Origin: Camellia lanceoleosa
Lineage: Eukaryota > Streptophyta > Magnoliopsida > Ericales > Theaceae
Length of the DNA: 64,000 nt
Direction: 5' to 3'
Assembly (NCBI GenBank): GCA_025200525.1
Contig: CM045758.1
Span: 192,608,463-192,672,462, forward strand
The notes beneath the pieces were generated by a model. The model worked only from the letters and a program-made list of their open reading frames with translations, was not told the DNA's origin and made no database searches. Shown one piece after another: positions 23,275 to 36,500 of this stretch. How positions within the stretch are numbered: the first letter of the stretch is position 1; each line of letters starts with the position of its first letter. A program made the position numbers and the translations under genes.

Positions 23275-23661
23275 GCATCACGCGAGGAAGGCCAAAAGTG
23301 ACTACCAGGGAACACCCAAAGTTTCAAACGAAACACCTCTTAGCGTATCACACGCAGGAGAGGGATGGCAACATCTCTCAGCGTATCACACGCGAGAGAG
23401 GGAATGTAAAACACCTCTCAGCGTATCACACGTGAGAGAGGAAAAGGTAAACACCTCTCAGCGTATCACACGCGAGAGAGGGAAAGGCAAACACCTCTTA
23501 GTGTATCACATGCGAGAAAGGAAAGGAAAACACCTCTCAGCGTATCACACGTGAGAGAGGGAAAGGCAAACACCTCTCAGCATATCACACGCGAGAGAGG
23601 GAAGGGCAAACACCTCTCAGCATATCACACGCAAGAGAGGGAAAGGCAAACACCTCTTAGC
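23275..23661. repeat. Tandem repeat, 38-40-bp unit, about 10 copies, with inner dyad
   Basis: cgtatcacac (or a one-base variant) recurs at 23,344, 23,382, 23,422, 23,462, 23,502 and 23,541, joined by gcgagagagggaaaggcaaacacctctca. Each unit holds a dyad, CTCTCAGCGT / ACGCGAGAG. Tandem arrays in the 3' untranslated part of plant Tat-group elements are documented, and this one sits in that position. Confidence 0.94.
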
Positions 23662-23669
23662 GTATAAAC

Positions 23670-24452
23670 CATGGTTTTAAAAACCGGACCGAACTGGCCG
23701 GTTCAACCGGTTGAACCGCCGACCGGTCGAGGTTCCGGTCTGGGTACACCCACTGAACCGGTCATAGTGGAAAACCGACCTATTTTGAGAGAACCGAAAA
23801 AATCGGTGGTCGAACCGTCGAACCGGTCGACCTGGTTCCGATTCACCAGGTTGATAAAACGAATTTTTTGTATTTTTTTCTTTTTTTTATTCCTTCTTTA
23901 TTTCTTATTATATATATATATTATATTATATATATAATAAAAATTTAATTGGAAACTCTCTTTTAAGGGTCTCCTTTTGTGAGGAATCCCATTGAGAGCT
24001 TGAAATTATTGTGAAAGTTTCTATCTATTTATAAGAAAAAAATTCTTCCAAAAAAACTCAAGAAATCTATGTGGGATTCAATCAAATTTATTAGAGGGAA
24101 ACTTAAAAATTTGATATCCCTCCAAAATTTTTTCTCTTCTTTCAATCAAATTATTTGAATTAAAATCATATGGAGGGAATATTGAATATTTGATTTATTC
24201 TTCCAAAATTAAAATTAATAATATTTTTAAATATATTTTTATATTTTTTAATAAAAAAAGTATTAAGAGAAATATTTAAGATTATTAAAATTTTTAATTT
24301 ATAATTTTATTACTTATATTTTTGTTTAAATATAATTTTAATATATTTATGACGTCACAGTTCGATTCTGGTTCAACCTGACGGTTGAACCAGTGACCCG
24401 TCTACCTGATCATTTTTTCGATTCACTCACCGGTTCAGTTTTTAAAACATTG
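23670..24452. mobile_element. Non-autonomous hAT-like element, 783 bp
   Basis: Flanked by perfect 8-bp TSDs GTATAAAC (23,662-23,669 and 24,453-24,460). The left end is CATGGTTTTAAAAACCGG and the right end on the minus strand is CAATGTTTTAAAAACTGAAC. The interior begins and ends with ggttcaaccggttgaacc-type repeats and is otherwise AT-rich, with no transposase. An 8-bp TSD and CA(A/T)(T/G)G termini fit hAT MITEs. It inserted into the 40-bp tandem array. Confidence 0.88.
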
Positions 24453-26779
24453 GTATAAACATCAAGAGACGTTCCAATGTTTCTAACTAAAGCAAAGAGG
24501 TATAAGCGTCGGGCACACAATCCAAACGCTTCTAACAGGGTGCTAGTGTAAACACCGGGCGCACCCGGGTGTTTCTAAACAATGGGGGAAGGGAGAGGAA
24601 TGGTGTTACCCGGAATTCCTCTGAATGAACCGCACATACAATATCGTGCATGTATGAGAAAGAAACTTGAAAGGTACAATGCAATACAATGCATATCTCA
24701 TGTGAGACGAAGGATCGCAACATGATGCCAAGGCATAGTCAATGCTTAACATGCAAGAAATGGAACATGTTGTAATAATTGATGCAAGAAACGGAACATG
24801 ATGCCAAGGCATAGTCAATACTTCAACACTTTGATCGTTTAATTGTTTCATTAGTATAATGAATTATGTTATAATATTCAATTAGTCTAATTAGTTGTAG
24901 CTAATTTATTTGGTGTTGTAATATTTAATTAGCTTAACCTAGTTAGATTCTTAATTAATTAGCATAGATAGTTAGTTAATTATTCATTTGAAGTGTTGTA
25001 ATAATTAGTTTATTAGTTTAGCTATTTATTCAAGTTTTGTAATAATTAGCTTAGCTTAGCTTAGCTCGGTTAGTTAGTTTATTCATTTGGACTCTCCTTC
25101 GTGAGAGCATGTTGTAATAATGTGTATATCTTCAAACCCCACATCTTTCTCCCTTTTATTTACCCGATTTTGATGGTTAGATTAGGGACATGTTTCAATT
25201 AGCATACCTTATGCCTTATGCTTGTATCCATTCATTTCATATTGCATACACCAAGACTCGGCGCATCATTCAAACTGCATTGTCGTTTCAATACTACTTT
25301 GAATACGTGTTTAACCGCATGTTATCAAAATCGATCCATATGTCATATTAGTAACCGAGCCTATTAATTGCATTATTGCATTTGTTGTATTAGACATTTG
25401 ACATAATTAGGAATCATGCATAATTTTTCTAACTCGTATCTTCTTAGTTTGGAGTACTAGGTGAGTTTTAATGCTTTAGCATACTTGCATGAGTGTAAGT
25501 GATTGCCATGACTAGCATGCTTGCCATGAGGCTAACTGCTTACTTGATAAACTGCTTGAATGCCTATGGATGAAGACTTGTTGCTTGAATTGGAACAATT
25601 CAATAAATGTAAGCTTTAAGCCTACTTTGTTGAGTGGCAAATTCGCAAACTTTAAGCTCACTTGAGGTGGCAAAATCAAACCTTTTTTGCAAACAAACAT
25701 TAAATTGAATTGTTCCAGCTTGAGCAAACTAGTCTATACTTGTATGCACATATCACATAGAAATGCTAGCTTAATAACTAGAACAAGAACAGATAATGTT
25801 GATAAAAAATCATATCATGATTAGTAGAGGCCGATCTTTGATCGGGCGAGCGGAGGTGCTCAATTCATGACCTTCCTCTATCGTACTTAAGTTCCCGAGC
25901 TGAGGCAACTTTGGTGATGACGGACACGTGGCCTTTGGCACAAGTCATGGGTTTCATAAATTTTTCCAAAATAAAATATTTAGGTGGTGACTCTATATCT
26001 GGCAAAATAGTCCAATTGTGGCATTTTTGATCCAAAAATCAATTTTTCAAAAGATTTGTCGGATTTGGACTCTTTGGTGTTTATCAATTTCACATTGCAC
26101 TTGTAAGATTAGATTCAGAACCGCAGAAGTCCGAACTATAGGGCTTCTTTCGAGTTTTCGAAAGGGAGCGCGAAAAAGCCGAGCTACATAAAGGGGCTGA
26201 TTTTATTGACTCTACTCAAGCCTAACTTGCTCTATTCCGGAAGCTCTTCAAAAGGCTGACACGGGTAGACTCTGAGGCTTTCTCTATCCTTGTTGCTTAG
26301 TTTGCTCACCTACAGATACATATAAATAGTGAGCTAAAGTCCAGTGAGTAATAACAGAATAAAGAGGTTAAATGAATGAAGTTCAATGATAATACAAAAA
26401 TCTATCTTACAATTTCAAAACAATTCTTAAATCATTTTCAAAATAAGGCATTTGCCCTATTATATCAAATTTATAACGAAACATTTTCCATATCAAATCC
26501 TTTACCAAAACATATATTTCATTTTCCGAAACAATCCATTTCAATAGGCAAAACAATTCGATTAGCCATCATATCTATCTCTTGCAATAATAAAAACCAT
26601 TGTTCGATAGCATCATCAATACAATTGCAATTTCAATTCAATTATCAATAATTCACGTTATCCTAATAGCAATACTTATTCAATGACAATTTAAGTGGTA
26701 CATCCAATAGAGTAACAATGTTCCAATAACAATGGACCATAACGGTTTGACACTAGAGATCTCCATGTTCCAATCAATC

Positions 26780-26985
26780 CAAAAGCCACAGTATTGTTTC
26801 CCCCAAGCAAGGGCCTAGCCATGGTATTGTTTCCCCCAGGCAAAGGCCTAGCCATGGTATTGTCTCCCCCAGGCAAGGGCCTAGTCGTGGTATTGTCTCC
26901 CCCAGACAAGGGCCTAGCCATGGTATTATCTCCCCCAAGCACGGGCCTAGCCATAGTATTGTTATCCCCAGGCAAGGGCCTATAC
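26780..26985. repeat. 33-bp minisatellite in the TGTCACGACCC solo LTR
   Basis: About six copies of gggcctagccatggtattgt with a ctcccccaggcaa linker, spaced 33 bases (ggcctagcc at 26,812 and 26,845). Because 33 is divisible by three, open frames run through it on both strands with an 11-residue period (GDNTMARPLPG on minus). The relative at 34,287-36,686 lacks it. I treat it as repeat, not gene. Confidence 0.92.
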
Positions 26986-28626
26986 TCAATGGATGCCACA
27001 AAATCATTTCAAAACAGAACTTCATTCATTATGAGAAAATAACGTTTCAATAGGTCATTCAATCAATCATATATCAATTTCAATAGTAATAACAGTTTCG
27101 GAAGTAAACATAGCTTAAACATATCTTTATAAAGTTATTACTCACAGTGGGTTAAGTCGATATAAGGCCTCGGACGTCCACCTAAACAAATCACATAACA
27201 AAAACACAATGGAAGCACCATTCAATATTCATTTCATTTTAATTCAACTATTTTTATGTGTTTCTAGCTCATTCCATGACTATGTGAGTCCAATTGGTGC
27301 CTAAGAATACTTAGAATGTCATGAGAATGCAATTATGCATTAAAAAGAGTTAGTCAAAAGTTGCTGAGAATAGGGTCCTCGCTCGAGCGCACCTTTGGTC
27401 GCTCGAGCGGTCTGCAAAGCTCTATAAAAATACTGGTTGGCCTTAATGTTCACTTGAGTAGTGACTCGAGCGGTGACTTTACCGCTTGAGTGGCTAGCAA
27501 ATTTTCTATACTTTCAAAACCAACAAAATAATTTCCAAACACATTTTTAAAACTTAAACTCTTGCATGAACCAATTTAAACATGTAATTTTATTAATGAA
27601 GATGAACCCATGACTAATTTTTCAATTTCTAATACGAAAATCTCTTTGATCATTAAACCAATAATTTCATGAATATAATAATTCCAACATTCTTCTTTCT
27701 TTGTTTTATAAAAAAATAAATTAAAGCTATAAAGCCCTTTCAAAAATATGTACATGTAAGAAATTTAAATCACAATCAAACTAATTTTGATTCGCAAATA
27801 TAAATAATAATTTATTTCCAAATTGTCCAAATTTAGATTTAATTTAATTTCTCCATATCAAACCCAATTTCAAACGCACAAATTTTAAAACATGAAATAA
27901 ATTCTCAAAACTCTTGAAAATTTCATGATGTATGTAAAAATAGAATTCAATTTCATTATTAATAACAAAAATCAAACTTAAATAATGAATTACAAAATTA
28001 ATTTCTTAGAATTTCAACTTAACTCAAATTTTAACCAAAAACTTAATTTACGATCACAGATGTTCCAAAATGTGTTTAAATTGAATAAAACTTTTAAATT
28101 CAATTACATGCATGGACCAAACAAATTCATAATTTTCATAATAAAATCAAAACTTTGTCTTACTTTAGGATTAATTCCAAATTTCCATAAGTTTGATCTT
28201 TCTAAAGCTTTTTCCTTTTTCTCTTCAAAATATGAGATTGAATTAGTTCAAATTCTTCAAAATCCATGATGCATGTATAATTAGAGTTTTGAATTTGTAG
28301 AATTTACTCATGCATGTAACAATGAGACTTAATTTCATGCAAAATCACAACATCAAACCCAAAATAATTAATTTCCATAACCATGAACCTAACTTAATAT
28401 CTTCATCTTTGTTTTCTAATTTCTTCCAAATTATATATGAAATTGAACCCAAACTCATCTTTAATTCAAGTGTAATACAAAAATCCTACAAAATTCAAAC
28501 TTGAAATCCTTACCTTTACTCTTCAATTTGGTGTATAATTGATGAATTCTTGAGCTCCTTTCTCACATTACTTCTCTTCTTGTATGCCATTCCTTTTACT
28601 TGAACTCTCCAGGACAATAGTTTGAG

Positions 28627-28630
28627 TTCC

Positions 28631-28668
<38 letters not shown>
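28627..28668. repeat. CT/GA microsatellite
   Basis: An almost uninterrupted run of about 20 CT units, with impure CT-rich sequence on both sides. It lies near the 3' end of the solo LTR. Confidence 0.9.
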
Positions 28669-28671
<3 letters not shown>

Positions 28672-29400
28672 TTCTCATTCTCTCCCTCTCGGCTCTGTTT
28701 TGTCCCAGCTCACTATGACTTGATGATGTATACATATAAAGCATTGTTGCCTTGTACTTTCCAAAACACACCAACATCCCCTTTTGCATTATAATTTTAT
28801 TTAAAATAAATCAATTACATTTTAATTTAATTGAACATCAGTTAATCTTAAAATGGTAAAAATAAATCAATTATATTTAATTTTTACCATTCTAAATCAG
28901 ATTTTTAATCAAACTCCCAAAAGGCTCCAAATATTAAATTAAACTTGTTGTCATCATCAATTTTGATTTCCCAAATCATTTAGGCCTTCAATTTCTAATT
29001 AGATTCAAATTTCTGTCAATAAATTACATATTCAAATTGGACACCCCATGAATAAATTTAATTCATAATAATCACAATTTCCAATCTTCATAACTTGATC
29101 AACTCCAATTCGGATCCAATTAATAAAATCTCAATTTTACTAAACTGAATTGAATATTTAATTAAACCCCCATATGGTTCGATACTCAAAATTCAAATAA
29201 TTCAACTTGTCAAGTTCACCGTCTTGAGCCACTTAAGCTTTTAATCTCTAATTTCGAAATAGCTCTTTTATAAAATTACATATGAATTAACACCAACATT
29301 GTTCATCAATTCCACAATTAAATTAAAATAATAATTAATTAAAATCCAAATCACCTTGATTCATTAAATATAAAATATTATATATGGCAGGGTCGTCACA

Positions 29401-29536
29401 ATTAGCATAAAAAATAACAAAACAATTATAAGAGAATTGAAATTTGAAATCAGTAAACTGAGATTTGGTGGTAGAGAAGAATCTGCCATTGAAAGGCTGT
29501 GGATCTTGCTCACGAGAGCTCAAAGCTTTGATACCA
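29401..29536 (-). pseudogene. 5' leader, primer-binding site and gag start of the split copia element
   Basis: On the minus strand TGGTATCAAAGC (29,525-29,536) matches the copia initiator-Met tRNA primer site and follows the 5' LTR. A gag-like start, MADSSLPPNLSLLISNFNSL, begins near 29,484. After about 20 codons the sequence changes to pre-integrase coding sequence (NCFVIFYAN). An internal deletion therefore removed gag and protease before the solo LTR inserted at 29,400. The rest of this element is at 8,724-10,295. Confidence 0.85.
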
Positions 29537-29539
29537 TAT

Positions 29540-29725
29540 TGAAAATCTTACAACTCTTCTTTATTAATAAAAATTGTAGCTTACACTTGTATTTATACGA
29601 TAAACAAAATATCTAATCTATACAGACCTATATAACTCTCTTTAACCATATGTTTAGTCTAACCAACTATATACCAAACTATCTAACCACCACAATTGAT
29701 TCCATTGTAGCATGCCATCTTAACA
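29540..29725 (-). mobile_element. 5' LTR of the split copia element, 186 bp
   Basis: On the minus strand it runs from TGTTAAGATGGCATGC (29,725) to GTAAGATTTTCA (29,540), adjacent to the primer-binding site. It contains TATAAATA (plus 29,590-29,597) and AATAAAG near its end. The short length is usual for some copia groups. The host-side flank is CTATT at 29,726-29,730; the partner TSD lies beyond the left edge of the window. Confidence 0.83.
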
Positions 29726-31344
29726 CTATTATTACAGGCCTGTGATGAACAAGCTATAATAGGCAAAGGCTGCAGCTCAGGTTTGCTGTGAGATGATGAT
29801 GATGAGATAACTTCTTCAATATTCAACTTTTTTATAGTAGTTTTTGCACAAATCAATCCGAAGGTTATCAACATTAATTTGTTCGATATACCCAAGTATT
29901 CGAAAATATGAAACCTACAAAATATTTATAAAAAAAACATAAATTAATCTCTCTTTATGAACGAATTTATATACATGTCATTTAAGTTTCATTACTTAGG
30001 ATGATAACAATTCTTACCTTTGGCATAGGTGCAAAATCACGTATTCGAATTCTTTTGGCAATTGATATTACCAATGACTATGGAATTGAGAATCCATTTT
30101 TTCGATTCTAGGATACCAACTTTTGTGATATAGAATTCATAGCAAGCCTAGATAAATATGTCTATATATATATCATTGTGAAAATTATATTGTCATATAT
30201 AATTGGTTAATATTATACAATCATAACATACCACACTCGAATATGATTTGTATAACGGAATGAATTATTAGTATATAACTTGTATTTGCATGTAGCGAGA
30301 CAAGGACCTAGAAATTAAGAAAAGATAATTTATTAATATCAATATCTGTATATGCATATAGATATTATAAAAGTAAATGAAAAATAATCTTACGATGATA
30401 ATCTTTAACTAGTAATCTAGTGACAAACAAAATATTATCATTCTCTAGAGTATGATAGTTGCATGTCATCAGTTGTTGCAAACACATCCCATAGAGTTAG
30501 TCTTACTAATGTGAAACTATTTTTACAATTAAATATAAAAAAAAGTTCAGGTTAGGAAAAATAATATAATTTGTAGAGTATTTCAAATTTGGTAAAGACA
30601 CAAAAATATGTTATAGTATTATACCTTGTATCAAGTATTAGAATCTCTTTTGTAATTATCACGATTTGCAATACCTTGACATTAGTTACACTAACAACCA
30701 AGCCAATCACATCTGCATATTTTAGCATTGACATGTTTGTTGTTTTGATAGTTTAAATTTTTTGTATTGGTAATAAACTATATAAATATGTAATCTAGAT
30801 TATAATTTGGAAAAAGTAACGTGCCTATTAATTGAACATCTTGATAAAGAAATTGGCCAATGTCTGATAATTTCTTAATGAAATACCACTGAAGTGGTAT
30901 ATTATCATCATGATCAAGTATGTATACAATTGTTGTATCATTAGTAAAAGACATCTTATAATAATATGACACCAACTTGAATTTCTCATTAGTCAATGTA
31001 ATATGAACTCCTCTAAAATAATATATTTTTCCTTCAATTAAATATTCTTTGAAGTAATCATATTTCTCAGAACATATAGTTCCTTCCATTGCATCTCCCT
31101 TTGAAAAAAGGTAATAAGTACACATTTTTAACATAATATAAAACAAAATATTTAACAATTATCTCATGATAAGAGTTATAAATACATGTCCATCAACAAA
31201 AATCATTCTGAATTTCATATTTCTCCCAGGACGATTAGTCATAGATAACAACTTGACTAATTGAGTTTTATCGCTCCAATTACTTGCATATGGATGTAAA
31301 TTAGCAAAATAGGGATATCTGATAATTCTATCACCTATTAACAA

Positions 31345-32096
31345 TGTAGATGCATATGAGCAAAATATAAATATATAATTTTTATACGATGTATCTATAG
31401 ATATTAAGAAATTTTAAAATGAAAATATTGAGAATTATTAATAGAAAAATAAAAAAAAAGTAACTAATTATTATACAACAAATATTATACAAACATATTT
31501 TGTAAGGGTAAGTAATAAATTATTTTTCATATTTTTATTTTTATTTTTATTTTTAGTGAATATTTTTAAAATTTCAAATAATATTTTTACTTTTTTTGAT
31601 ACACCTTACTTGGATGTATCTAAAAAATAAAATATTTGTAAAAAATATTTTAAAAAATCAATAAATACACGAGAATTACGAAAATGTATTGAATTTTCTT
31701 AATTTTTTTTTGTATTTTTGATATTTAGTGAATTTTTAAATTTTTTTCCACAAATATTATACTTTTTAAGTGTATTTATTTTAGATTTATCTAAAAATTT
31801 AAAAAATTCTTAAAATATTAAAAAAAATTAGTGAAATAAAAAGAATACAGAAAACAAAAAATTTTAATTTTCTGAAAAGTGAATCCTGAAAATCCAAACT
31901 AAACAAATTGAATCATTTTTTTTTTCAAAAAACTACAATTAGTTTAAAAAAATCATAAATTTTTTTAAGTAATATTAAACTTTTTACGTGTATTTATGTT
32001 AGGTGTATCTAAAAATATATAAAAAAAAAATCAATAAAAACAAAAAAATTTACTTTTTTGAAAAGTGAATTGTGAAAATCAAAACCAAACAAACTG
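31345..32096. other. AT-rich intron sequence, no feature seen
   Basis: Homopolymer-rich A/T sequence with short repeats (tttttcaaaaaa, aatcaataaa). It lies between exon 2 of the RPA-like gene and the CACTA left end. No open frame or RNA gene was recognised. Confidence 0.6.
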
Positions 32097-32099
32097 AAT

Positions 32100-32575
32100 C
32101 ACTATAACAAAAAGCACATTTGGCGACCAATTTTGCTCGCCAAAAATACAAATTTCGTTGCCAAAAGAATTGGCAACAAGTACACAATTGGTTGCCAAAG
32201 GCCTGTCACTAAAAGTATTGGCGACAAAATGATAAATTGTCACTGTATATAGACATTTAGCAACAAGCAAAAATGGTCGCCAAAAATCATATATTTTGTC
32301 ACTGTAAAATTCTAATTTGTCACTAAAATGTTACAATTTGGATAGACTATGTAGTTTTAGCGATGAATAAATGCGTCAGCAAAAGTACTATTTAGCAAGA
32401 AAATTAATTTGGTCGCTAAAAAACAAGTTTTTAGCAACGACTAGATTTTGGTTGCTAAAAGCTTTTGGAATAGCCACTAACTTTTAGCGACAAAAACAAT
32501 ATGTTGTCGCCAATTATACTGGCAGCGACCAAAATACCACCTGTAACTAAAAATTCACTGCACAAATTTTGGTTT
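32100..32575. repeat. CACTA left terminal and subterminal repeats
   Basis: Repeated ggcgacca, gtcgcca and ttgccaa words in alternating orientation begin immediately inside CACTATAACAAAAAG. They mirror the right end at 44,190-44,522 and are presumed TNPA-binding repeats. Confidence 0.8.
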
Positions 32576-33511
32576 TAATAATTTTCCTATTCAATCCAAA
32601 ACACATGTTTTTCTCTACACAATATATACACAAATGTAATGTAAATAATAATACACCTGTGCAAGACATTCATAATTATTCAAAATTAATAGCTATTTAA
32701 CATCCCAATAAACATAATTACAATTCTCAAACAATCTAAATCATTCATACCAAAATACTTACAAACTATTAACATCAAACCCACAAATACAAAACCAAAT
32801 ATTTTGATGCTAAACATCTAACCAACAAGTCATTTACCCAAATCCTATGTCAAAATATTTGCAAAAACACAACACCAAATATTTTGATGCTAAACATTTA
32901 ATCCATAAATCATTTACCAAAATCCTATGTCAAAATATTTCCAAAGCACAAAATCAAATCTTCTGATGTAGCCCGAACTATTTTCCACCATTGTCAATCT
33001 GTCACATGAAAAAAAGAAAAACCAATATTAGATTGACCAAAAAAAAAAAAAAAAAACCTCGATATGAATTTCACAATTTTGATTTTAATTTTGTAACAGG
33101 AAGTCTAATTGGGTGCTGTTTGCTCATACAAGTTTGCTCATACAAGTTTATTTAGTCTTGAGCTAGTTGCCCGTGCTAAGTTTCAGCGGTTTCGGTGGGC
33201 ATTTTGCAATTTCACCCCCCAAACGAGCCTTTTAAGTCTTGTGTTTTATAATTTTTCTTCTAATTTTCTAACCGAAAATCCAATCGAGGTCCCGTTTGTT
33301 CCTACAAGTCAATTTTGACTTGAGCAAGCTGCTCATGCCAAGTTTCGGCAGTTTCGCAGGTCATTTTGCAATTTCGGCCCCCGAACGAGCCATTTAAGTC
33401 TTGTGTTTTATAATTTTCCTTCTAATTTTCTAACCGAAAATCCAATCAACGTCTCGTTTGTTTCTATAAGTGTATTTAGGCTTGAGCAAGCTGCGCGTGC
33501 TAAGTTTCGAT

Positions 33512-36500
33512 TGTAACGCCCCCAAAATATTACCATAAATACATCCACAAACATATACAAATGATAGCATAAATCAGAGCCTCAGTCCGTTCATTACATG
33601 AAGTTAATGATACAAAAGAGTTTGACAGAAATAGATGCCCTGTTGGCTTACATATTTCCAAACCTTGACTTGGTTACAACAAATTAAGCTTCGCTTAATA
33701 CATATTTAGCCCTAGGCTATACAAAACAAACAAAACATGAAATCTTGCTTCCCAAAGATCCCTCCGATGCTATTGCCTTGGTGGAGGCATGCCATCATTA
33801 CCTGAAACTATTATTCTTGAATAGGGTGAACCACAGTCCAGTAGAAACCATCTAACACAGTATATGAAATTTAGAAAAAAATATAAGTACAAGTGCATAA
33901 ACAATGCATATGATAAAACTTTTCACAATGTTATAAACTCATAAGACATCAATTTCAAGTCTTAATCCATTTACTTTTAATTCATTTTCCATTCACTTAT
34001 ATGCCTCCATTCATAAGTCAATTTCGTTATTTCTCAACAACCGAACTGAGGCTACAACTCAATAATTTTCAAATCATACAACACATATGCATAAACACTT
34101 CAAATTTCCATTTCATGGATATTTCGTCCACGGGCAGCCGTCAAACGGGACACATGTAAACGTAGGCTATACAATCACTACCATTGCCATTTTACGGATA
34201 TTTCATCTGCGGGCTAGGCATCCATATATAATTTCGGGACTTTCACCCAGGACACTCCAGCCAACTTAATTATAATGGAGTCCATCTGTCACGACCCAAA
34301 CCCGGCCCTATGGGTTTAGCATCAGAATCGCCAAGAATCCGAGATTATCAAGGCCTCACGAATAAAGAAAATAAAACACAGAGTACAAGGCCGGAAGCCC
34401 AAATAAATAACTAGTGTCCATTGAGCTGTGAAAATCTGTATGCCAAAACATTTTTATGCATTCATACAGTTCAAAACAGTACGATCTATACAATCATTTA
34501 CAAACATTCAGTACGGGGACCCAACCCCTCGATAATAGTACGGTAAAACAGTAAACAGTCTATACAATAGCACAAAACAGTGAGGAGACAGGTGGGGACA
34601 ATAAAAACACCCCAAGCCATAACATGGCAACTCTCGAACCTCACAAAGGAGGCACATATAGGCTTGACAAAAGCGGGGACCAACCCACGCTCCTAGCTCG
34701 ATGCGTCACGAGAACCTACATATATATATAAATGAGCTAAAGCCCGATGAATAACATAAAGCGTAAAGAGGTTATGAATGGATGTCCTTACGAACGAATC
34801 GATTCATTAAACAAGATTTGACGTTTGATTTCATCAATCACCATATGTGGTACACCCATTAGCCTATAAACAAGAGGTCCAACGACCGTCCTAACAGACC
34901 TAACAGAATGATGGCCATCGATTAAGCAGTATGGTTCCATAAGGGAACCGATGAGCTCAGTAACGATAAAGAATTGCTAAGGATGCCATGTCTGATTGAA
35001 TCTGAGACATACATTCATTCAGTAAACAATAGCAGTTCAATAAACAGTTCAGTTCAGTATTCAAAAGATAACCATTTTGAACATATCTTTACACAATTGT
35101 TACTCACAGAGATTGGGCTAATAGCAGCTAGAGCACGTCCCCGAGAGCCAACCCTAAACAGTTAACAAATGAACACACTCTAAGTTTCACAGTTGGGAAG
35201 GATGATAATTAACTCCCTATTATGCCTCGGTGTGTTCTACATCTATCCTCATTAAGATGTCTTAAACTAAGCCTAAGGATGCCTTAGGATGGAATGAGGA
35301 TGCGAAAATACACTTAGAAAACAATTCCAAAATTTTCAGTGAAACAAGGCCTCCGCTCGAGCGCAGGTTTCCCCGCTCGAGCGGACAAGCAAAACAAAGG
35401 TCCCCGCTCAACTTCGGCCGGCGTGACACAATCCTCGCCGGCGCACATTCCTCCGCTCGGCGGGTGATGAACAAGACAAGATCTTTGGATGCTCGATTTC
35501 TCGCTCGAAGCGCAGATTTATCCTTTCGAGCGATCAGAAGCAAGTCGAAGAAAATGCTAGGAGCATGATTTCCCCGCTCGAGCGGCACTTCCCCCACTCG
35601 AGCGGACGTCAAAAATCTGAAAAATCCAGGTTTGTGTTCCAAGTTCAAAACTCAAGTTTGATGCCCCCAACTCGATCCTCTTGGGCCCATTTTCTGGAAA
35701 ACTCTTTCAAACACATAGAATAACACGTTTTAAAGCTTAATTTAAGAAATCAAGGCCCAAGGGTGTTTCAATTAAACTCAATTTCAAACTAATTTTCAAG
35801 AACAACATGCAAACATGACATGCATGCACTTTAAACCAAATTCAAGATTCAAATCTTGCTCTATTGAGCTCCAATCTTTGAAAACAATGTGGAAACATGG
35901 ACTATGATAAAAACATGGACATGCATGTATAATTCTCCAAGAATTTAACTTCAAAATATGCCAAAATGACCATGCATGCAACAATGGAGCTCTAATTCAA
36001 CAATTATGAACAAAATCAAGACTCAAGTTCTCTATAACCATGAGACATGCAAGATGGAGCTTAAAGATAACAAGAAGACAATGAATTCACTTACCTAAGT
36101 CTTGTAATTTAAGCCTAGAAGCTCAATTATGCAAATACACTTCAATCCTCAAGTAATTCTTCTAGGTTCCAAGCTAACATACAAGATGAAATCAACTCTC
36201 TCATTCCCCTCTCTCTATGGTCGGTGGTGAGGCAACAAAATGGGCTGATGAAAGCTTTGTTAAGTGTAATAAGGCTCTTGGAAATCAATAAACAAGTGGG
36301 CCACTCACATGGCAATTTGGTAATTAAATCAAACTTGACAATTAATTCGTTTAAATCTAATTTAATTATTCCTAACCAATTTTCAGATAAATATACCATT
36401 ACATCACAAATTTTCTACTGATTCCAAAACTCTAAACGGTTCCTAATTCGGCCGCCGATAAGGCCTTCAATTAGCAATTTAAACATACGAATTCAAACAG

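Larger units (their letters stand above)
22961..24820 (-). mobile_element. 3' internal region of the copy D element, truncated
   Basis: Immediately beyond the LTR start the minus strand carries a polypurine tract, caaagagaggaaaac. The next 180 bases are the inverted counterpart of 3190-3373, and gaaccgcacatacaatatcg (about 24,630) matches the reverse of about 3000-3020. It also holds a 40-bp tandem array and a hAT-like insertion. No coding domain is left, and the 5' part and 5' LTR of this element are gone. The right limit near 24,820 is where plus-strand LTR sequence resumes. Confidence 0.75.
10561..26188 (+). mobile_element. Tat/Ogre-like LTR (copy E/G), split by a minus-strand relative
   Basis: The left part (10,561-11,191) starts TGTAGACACCTCATTTTTGA, has gaccggccgacc (about 10,830), a TATAAAA box and a donor-like AAAG|GTAT. 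The right part (about 24,820-26,188) carries the LTR 3' landmarks (gagagcatgttgtaataa, cttttatttacccga, ggtggtgactct) and ends ...GCCGAGCTACA. Flanks are TAAGG (10,556-10,560) and TAAAG (26,189-26,193), a one-mismatch TSD. It is therefore probably a solo LTR in the TGTCACGACCC LTR. The middle of this LTR is missing, lost together with the 5' part of the element inserted into it. Confidence 0.8.
10301..29400 (+). mobile_element. Solo LTR, family TGTCACGACCC, split by later insertions
   Basis: Its own sequence is 10,301-10,560 plus 26,189-29,400, about 3.47 kb. It starts TGTCACGACCCAAACCCG and ends GGGTCGTCACA, with complementary termini. It is flanked by a perfect 5-bp TSD, ATTAG, at 10,296-10,300 and 29,401-29,405. 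Removing it restores the copia frame ...NCFVIFYANTFVIQDK. No polymerase domain or second LTR is present, so it is best called a solo LTR. A shorter relative lies at 34,287-36,686, and both share gagctaaagyccrrtgartaa followed by aaagaggtta near their first kilobase. Confidence 0.87.

Noticed and set aside
23275..23661. Regular ~40-bp repeats resembling a CRISPR array
   Set aside because: Repeats are contiguous without unique spacers and the context is a plant retrotransposon.
26691..27042. Open frames with an 11-residue repeat on both strands
   Set aside because: Caused by a 33-bp minisatellite inside a solo LTR; no conserved flanking coding sequence.
29683..29895. Small protein with a serine run crossing the copia 5' LTR
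   Set aside because: It spans an LTR boundary; part may be a damaged downstream exon of the RPA-like gene, but it is not a gene by itself.
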